Of a DNA stretch of 9,678 nucleotides, positions 7,322-9,678 are shown one piece after another. Both the position numbers and the translations under genes were made by a program. Positions within the stretch are counted from its first letter, which is position 1, and each line of letters starts with the position of its first letter. A model generated the notes under the pieces. It searched no databases and had not been told where the DNA came from. It saw only the letters and a program-made list of their open reading frames with translations. The stretch spans positions 1 through 9,678 of the forward strand of contig DSDX01000391.1 in NCBI GenBank assembly GCA_011048485.1, written 5' to 3'. The DNA comes from Candidatus Aminicenantota bacterium. GTDB lineage: Bacteria; Acidobacteriota; Aminicenantia; Aminicenantales; Saccharicenantaceae.

Positions 7322-7353
7322 ACGGGACGGTGCCGTCCGGACGATCTTTGACC
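7316..7353. promoter_or_regulatory. Nested inverted repeat overlapping the leftward -35 box (possible operator)
   Basis: The outer arms GGTCAAA (7316-7322) and TTTGACC (7347-7353) are perfect 7-bp inverted repeats 24 bp apart. Between them lies a second perfect inverted repeat, GGACGG (7325-7330) and CCGTCC (7333-7338). The left outer arm contains the predicted -35 of the nucleotidyltransferase promoter, so a dimeric regulator bound here would affect transcription of that unit. It does not match the CIRCE heat-shock operator. No regulator gene is in view. Confidence 0.4.
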
Positions 7354-7375
7354 TTGTCAGGGGATGGAGTTGGAT

Positions 7376-7442
7376 CGTCTCGGAGGGCCCTCGCAAGGCG
7401 GCGATATCCTGAGCCAAGCCTGAAGAGGGGCTCTCCGAGACG
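7376..7442. other. Long imperfect hairpin in the divergent intergenic region
   Basis: The arm 7376-7392 can pair with 7425-7442. Ten contiguous Watson-Crick pairs (CGTCTCGGAG with CTCCGAGACG) are followed by one G-T pair, four more G-C pairs and, after a bulge, two pairs. The 32-nt loop can itself pair through AGGC/GCCT (7396-7399 with 7418-7421) and GGC/GCC (7400-7402 with 7413-7415). The element ends 9 bp before the -35 box of the hslV promoter and lies outside both predicted mRNAs. It could be an operator, a small structured RNA, or a remnant repeat. No T-tract is present for a terminator, and no clear promoter for a separate RNA was found. Confidence 0.5.
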
Positions 7443-7451
7443 TCAGCTTCC

Positions 7452-7480
7452 TTTACTTGGCCCTTCCTATCTTATATCAT
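7452..7480 (+). promoter_or_regulatory. Sigma70-type promoter of hslVU
   Basis: A -35-like box TTTACT (7452-7457, four of six) and a -10 box TATCAT (7475-7480, five of six) are separated by exactly 17 bp in a locally AT-rich stretch. Transcription would start near 7487, giving a short leader of about 18 nt before the hslV ATG. No credible sigma32 promoter or CIRCE element is visible, so housekeeping expression is the simplest reading. Confidence 0.55.
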
Positions 7481-7492
7481 GGAGTTACGTTG

Positions 7493-7499
7493 AAAGGTG
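7493..7499 (+). promoter_or_regulatory. Ribosome binding site of hslV
   Basis: AAAGGTG stands five bases before the ATG at 7505 and supports that start. An in-frame TTG at 7490 has its own GGAG (7481-7484) five bases upstream, so a form longer by five residues cannot be excluded. It would make only a longer propeptide. Confidence 0.65.
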
Positions 7500-7504
7500 C
7501 CCCC

Positions 7505-8032
<528 letters not shown>

Positions 8033-9427
8033 ATGCCTATCGTCCTGCCCGCCTCGCTCGAGTGGCCGGCCGCGGAGGCGACCGAGGCCGAGCTGACCCC
8101 CCAGGAGATCGTCGCCGAGCTCGACAAGTACATCATCGGCCAGAAGGCGGCCAAGAAAGCGGTGGCCATCGCCCTGCGCAACCGGTTCCGGCGGCGCAAG
8201 CTGCCGCCCGACCTGGCCGACGAGATCGCCCCCAAGAATATCCTCATGATAGGCCCGACGGGGGTCGGCAAGACCGAGATCTCGCGCCGCCTGGCCAAGC
8301 TGACCATGTCGCCGTTCCTCAAGATCGAGGCCAGCAAGTTCACCGAGGTGGGCTACGTCGGACGCGACGTCGAATCCATGATCCGCGATCTCGTCCGCAT
8401 CTCGGTCGACATGGTGAAACAGGAGCAGATCGCCGCGATCGAGGGCAAGGCCCGGGCGGCCGTGGAGGAGCGGCTCCTCGACATCCTCCTGCCGCCGCCG
8501 CGCCAGCGCGAAGGTCAGGACGGAGAGGCCGGGGAGGAGACGCGGCCCGTGGACACGCGGGAGAAGCTCAGGGCCCAGCTCCGCGCCGGGCTGCTCGAGG
8601 AGCGCCCGGTCGAGATCGACGTCAAGGACAAGACGACGCCGCCCCTCGAAGTCGTCTCCAATTCCGGGGTCGAGGAGATCGGCTTCCAGATCCAGGAGTT
8701 CCTGCCCGGTCTCCTGGGCGGCCGGACCAAGCGCCGGCGGATGAAGCTCAAGGAGGCCCGGCAGATCCTTCTCGAGGAGGAGGAAAAGCGCCTGGTCGAC
8801 ATGGATCAGGTCGCGCGCCTGGCCGTCGAGCGTGTCGAGCAGTCCGGCATCATCTTCCTCGACGAAGTCGACAAGGTCGCCGGCCGCGAGTCCGGCCGAG
8901 GGCCGGACGTCAGCCGGGAGGGCGTCCAGCGCGACCTCCTGCCGATCATCGAGGGCACGACCGTCAACACGCGCTTCGGGCTGGTCCGGACCGATCACAT
9001 CCTGTTCATCGGGGCGGGGGCCTTCCATGTCTCCAAGCCCTCCGACCTCATCCCGGAGCTCCAGGGCCGGTTCCCCATCCGGGTCGAGCTCGGCCCGCTC
9101 GGCAAGGACGATTTCGTGCGCATCCTGACCGAGCCCGAGAACGCCCTCATCCGGCAGTACGAGGCTCTCATGGGCACGGAGGGCGTGCGCGTGGCCTTCA
9201 CGCCGGACGCCATCGACGAGATCGCCGACATCGCCGAAAGGGTCAACGCCGACGCCGAGAACATCGGGGCCCGCCGTCTCCACACCGTGGTCGAAAAGGT
9301 CATGGAGGACATCTCCTTCGCCGCGCCGGACATCAAGCCGAAATCCATTCGGATCGACCGCGACTATGTCCGGGACCATCTCGAGGACATCCTCGTCGAT
9401 CAGGACCTGCGGCGCTTCATCCTGTGA
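8033..9427 (+). CDS. hslU: ATPase subunit HslU of the HslVU protease
   Basis: HslU is the AAA+ unfoldase that caps HslV, unfolds substrates and threads them into the protease. The 464-residue product aligns along all of E. coli HslU (443). Visible elements are Walker A GPTGVGKT (74-81), pore loop GYVG (107-110), the charged, variable I-domain (about 115-245), Walker B IIFLDEVD (273-280), PDVSREGVQRDLLP (291-304), the arginine-finger segment ELQGR (Arg-346), and sensor-2 GARRLHT (412-418). The C-terminal tail ends DLRRFIL, matching the peptide that inserts between HslV subunits to activate them. The start is set by the ribosome site in hslV and gives about 17 residues before the conserved TPQEIV block, a slightly longer N-terminus than in E. 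coli. It abuts hslV with no gap, and the next gene overlaps its stop. Identification is secure. Confidence 0.98.
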   Translation: MPIVLPASLEWPAAEATEAELTPQEIVAELDKYIIGQKAAKKAVAIALRNRFRRRKLPPDLADEIAPKNILMIGPTGVGKTEISRRLAKLTMSPFLKIEASKFTEVGYVGRDVESMIRDLVRISVDMVKQEQIAAIEGKARAAVEERLLDILLPPPRQREGQDGEAGEETRPVDTREKLRAQLRAGLLEERPVEIDVKDKTTPPLEVVSNSGVEEIGFQIQEFLPGLLGGRTKRRRMKLKEARQILLEEEEKRLVDMDQVARLAVERVEQSGIIFLDEVDKVAGRESGRGPDVSREGVQRDLLPIIEGTTVNTRFGLVRTDHILFIGAGAFHVSKPSDLIPELQGRFPIRVELGPLGKDDFVRILTEPENALIRQYEALMGTEGVRVAFTPDAIDEIADIAERVNADAENIGARRLHTVVEKVMEDISFAAPDIKPKSIRIDRDYVRDHLEDILVDQDLRRFIL

Positions 9428-9678
9428 TGACCAAACCGCTCGCGAAGATCCTCATCGCGCTCACGCTGGTCTCCGGGCCGGCCTGCGGGCGCAAAAGCCC
9501 GCTCGAGCTCCCTCCGGGGCGCGCGCCCCTGGCGCCCGAGGGCCTGAGCGCCTCGGCCGTCGATGGATCGGTCGTCCTGGAGTGGCTGAACCCGGCCAGG
9601 ACGGTCTCCGGGAAGCCTCTCGGGCCCCTCAAGGCGGTCGAGGTCTGGGTCTTCGACGACGTGCCTCCCGCGGGAGGC
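9427..9678 (+). CDS. Putative lipoprotein with Fn3-like domain, N-terminal part (3' end outside window)
   Basis: Eighty-four codons are visible before the window ends. The ATG overlaps the hslU stop (TGATG), suggesting translational coupling; a GTG one codon earlier is an alternative start. The N-terminus has two lysines, a hydrophobic stretch (ILIALTLVSG) and Cys-20 in GPACGRKSPLELPP. This resembles the start of LptM/YifL-like small lipoproteins (CGxKxPL), although the lipobox GPA-Cys lacks the usual -3 Leu, so lipidation is less certain. From about residue 36 the pattern APEGLSASAVDGSVVLEWLNP, then KPLGPLKAVEVW after a gap, looks like the first strands of a fibronectin type III domain. Lipoproteins joining these two parts are known in Gram-negative phyla, so a periplasm-facing anchored role is likely. 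The function is unknown, and the rest of the gene is needed to fix the domain content. Confidence 0.7.
   Translation, partial: MTKPLAKILIALTLVSGPACGRKSPLELPPGRAPLAPEGLSASAVDGSVVLEWLNPARTVSGKPLGPLKAVEVWVFDDVPPAGG

Noticed and set aside
7376..7442. CIRCE (HrcA) operator for heat-shock control
   Set aside because: The arms do not contain TTAGCACTC or GAGTGCTAA, and the spacer is much longer than nine bases.

Overview
The window is a GC-rich (about two thirds G+C by eye), gene-dense bacterial chromosome segment with eight protein genes, two of them cut by the window edges. No tRNA, rRNA, CRISPR array, transposase, integrase or phage gene is visible, so this looks like ordinary chromosome and not a mobile island. 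The gene set is a zinc-ribbon Hanks-type Ser/Thr kinase with a membrane anchor, a secreted LacZ-type glycosidase, HslVU, and a lipoprotein of the 'CGxKxP plus Fn3' type. With the strong G/C third-position bias, this fits Acidobacteriota (for example an Aminicenantes-like lineage) or a deltaproteobacterium-like group. That assignment is inference from gene style only and has low confidence.

Layout. (1) 1-589, plus strand: C-terminal part of an AI-2E family membrane transporter, convergent with the next block. (2) 3016-606, minus strand: a two-gene unit in which the Ser/Thr kinase is followed by a low-molecular-weight protein tyrosine phosphatase. The kinase stop and a TTG start overlap as TTGA. 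A promoter with a perfect extended -10 (3062-3070) precedes the kinase. (3) 3017-3172: intergenic, with an approximate 15-bp-period GC-rich repeat just after the beta-galactosidase stop. (4) 7260-3173, minus strand: a nucleotidyltransferase followed 20 bp later by a 1048-residue secreted GH2 beta-galactosidase. (5) 7261-7504: divergent intergenic region with a good sigma70-type promoter facing each way and two separate inverted-repeat structures between them. (6) 7505-9427, plus strand: hslV and hslU, directly abutting. (7) 9427-9678, plus strand: 5' part of a putative Fn3-domain lipoprotein whose start overlaps the hslU stop.

How the genes work together. HslV and HslU form the two-component ATP-dependent HslVU protease. 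The kinase and phosphatase probably form a write/erase pair for protein phosphorylation, with the kinase reading an extracytoplasmic or membrane signal through an unrecognised helical C-terminal region. The nucleotidyltransferase and beta-galactosidase share a transcript and may link glycan breakdown to nucleotide-sugar formation, but no sugar kinase or transporter is in view to complete such a pathway. I found no clear candidate for a wholly new system. The most worthwhile leads are the TTGA-coupled kinase/phosphatase pair with its unassigned helical-repeat region, the two structured elements in the divergent intergenic region, and the loss of the LacZ Trp-999 equivalent in the secreted galactosidase.
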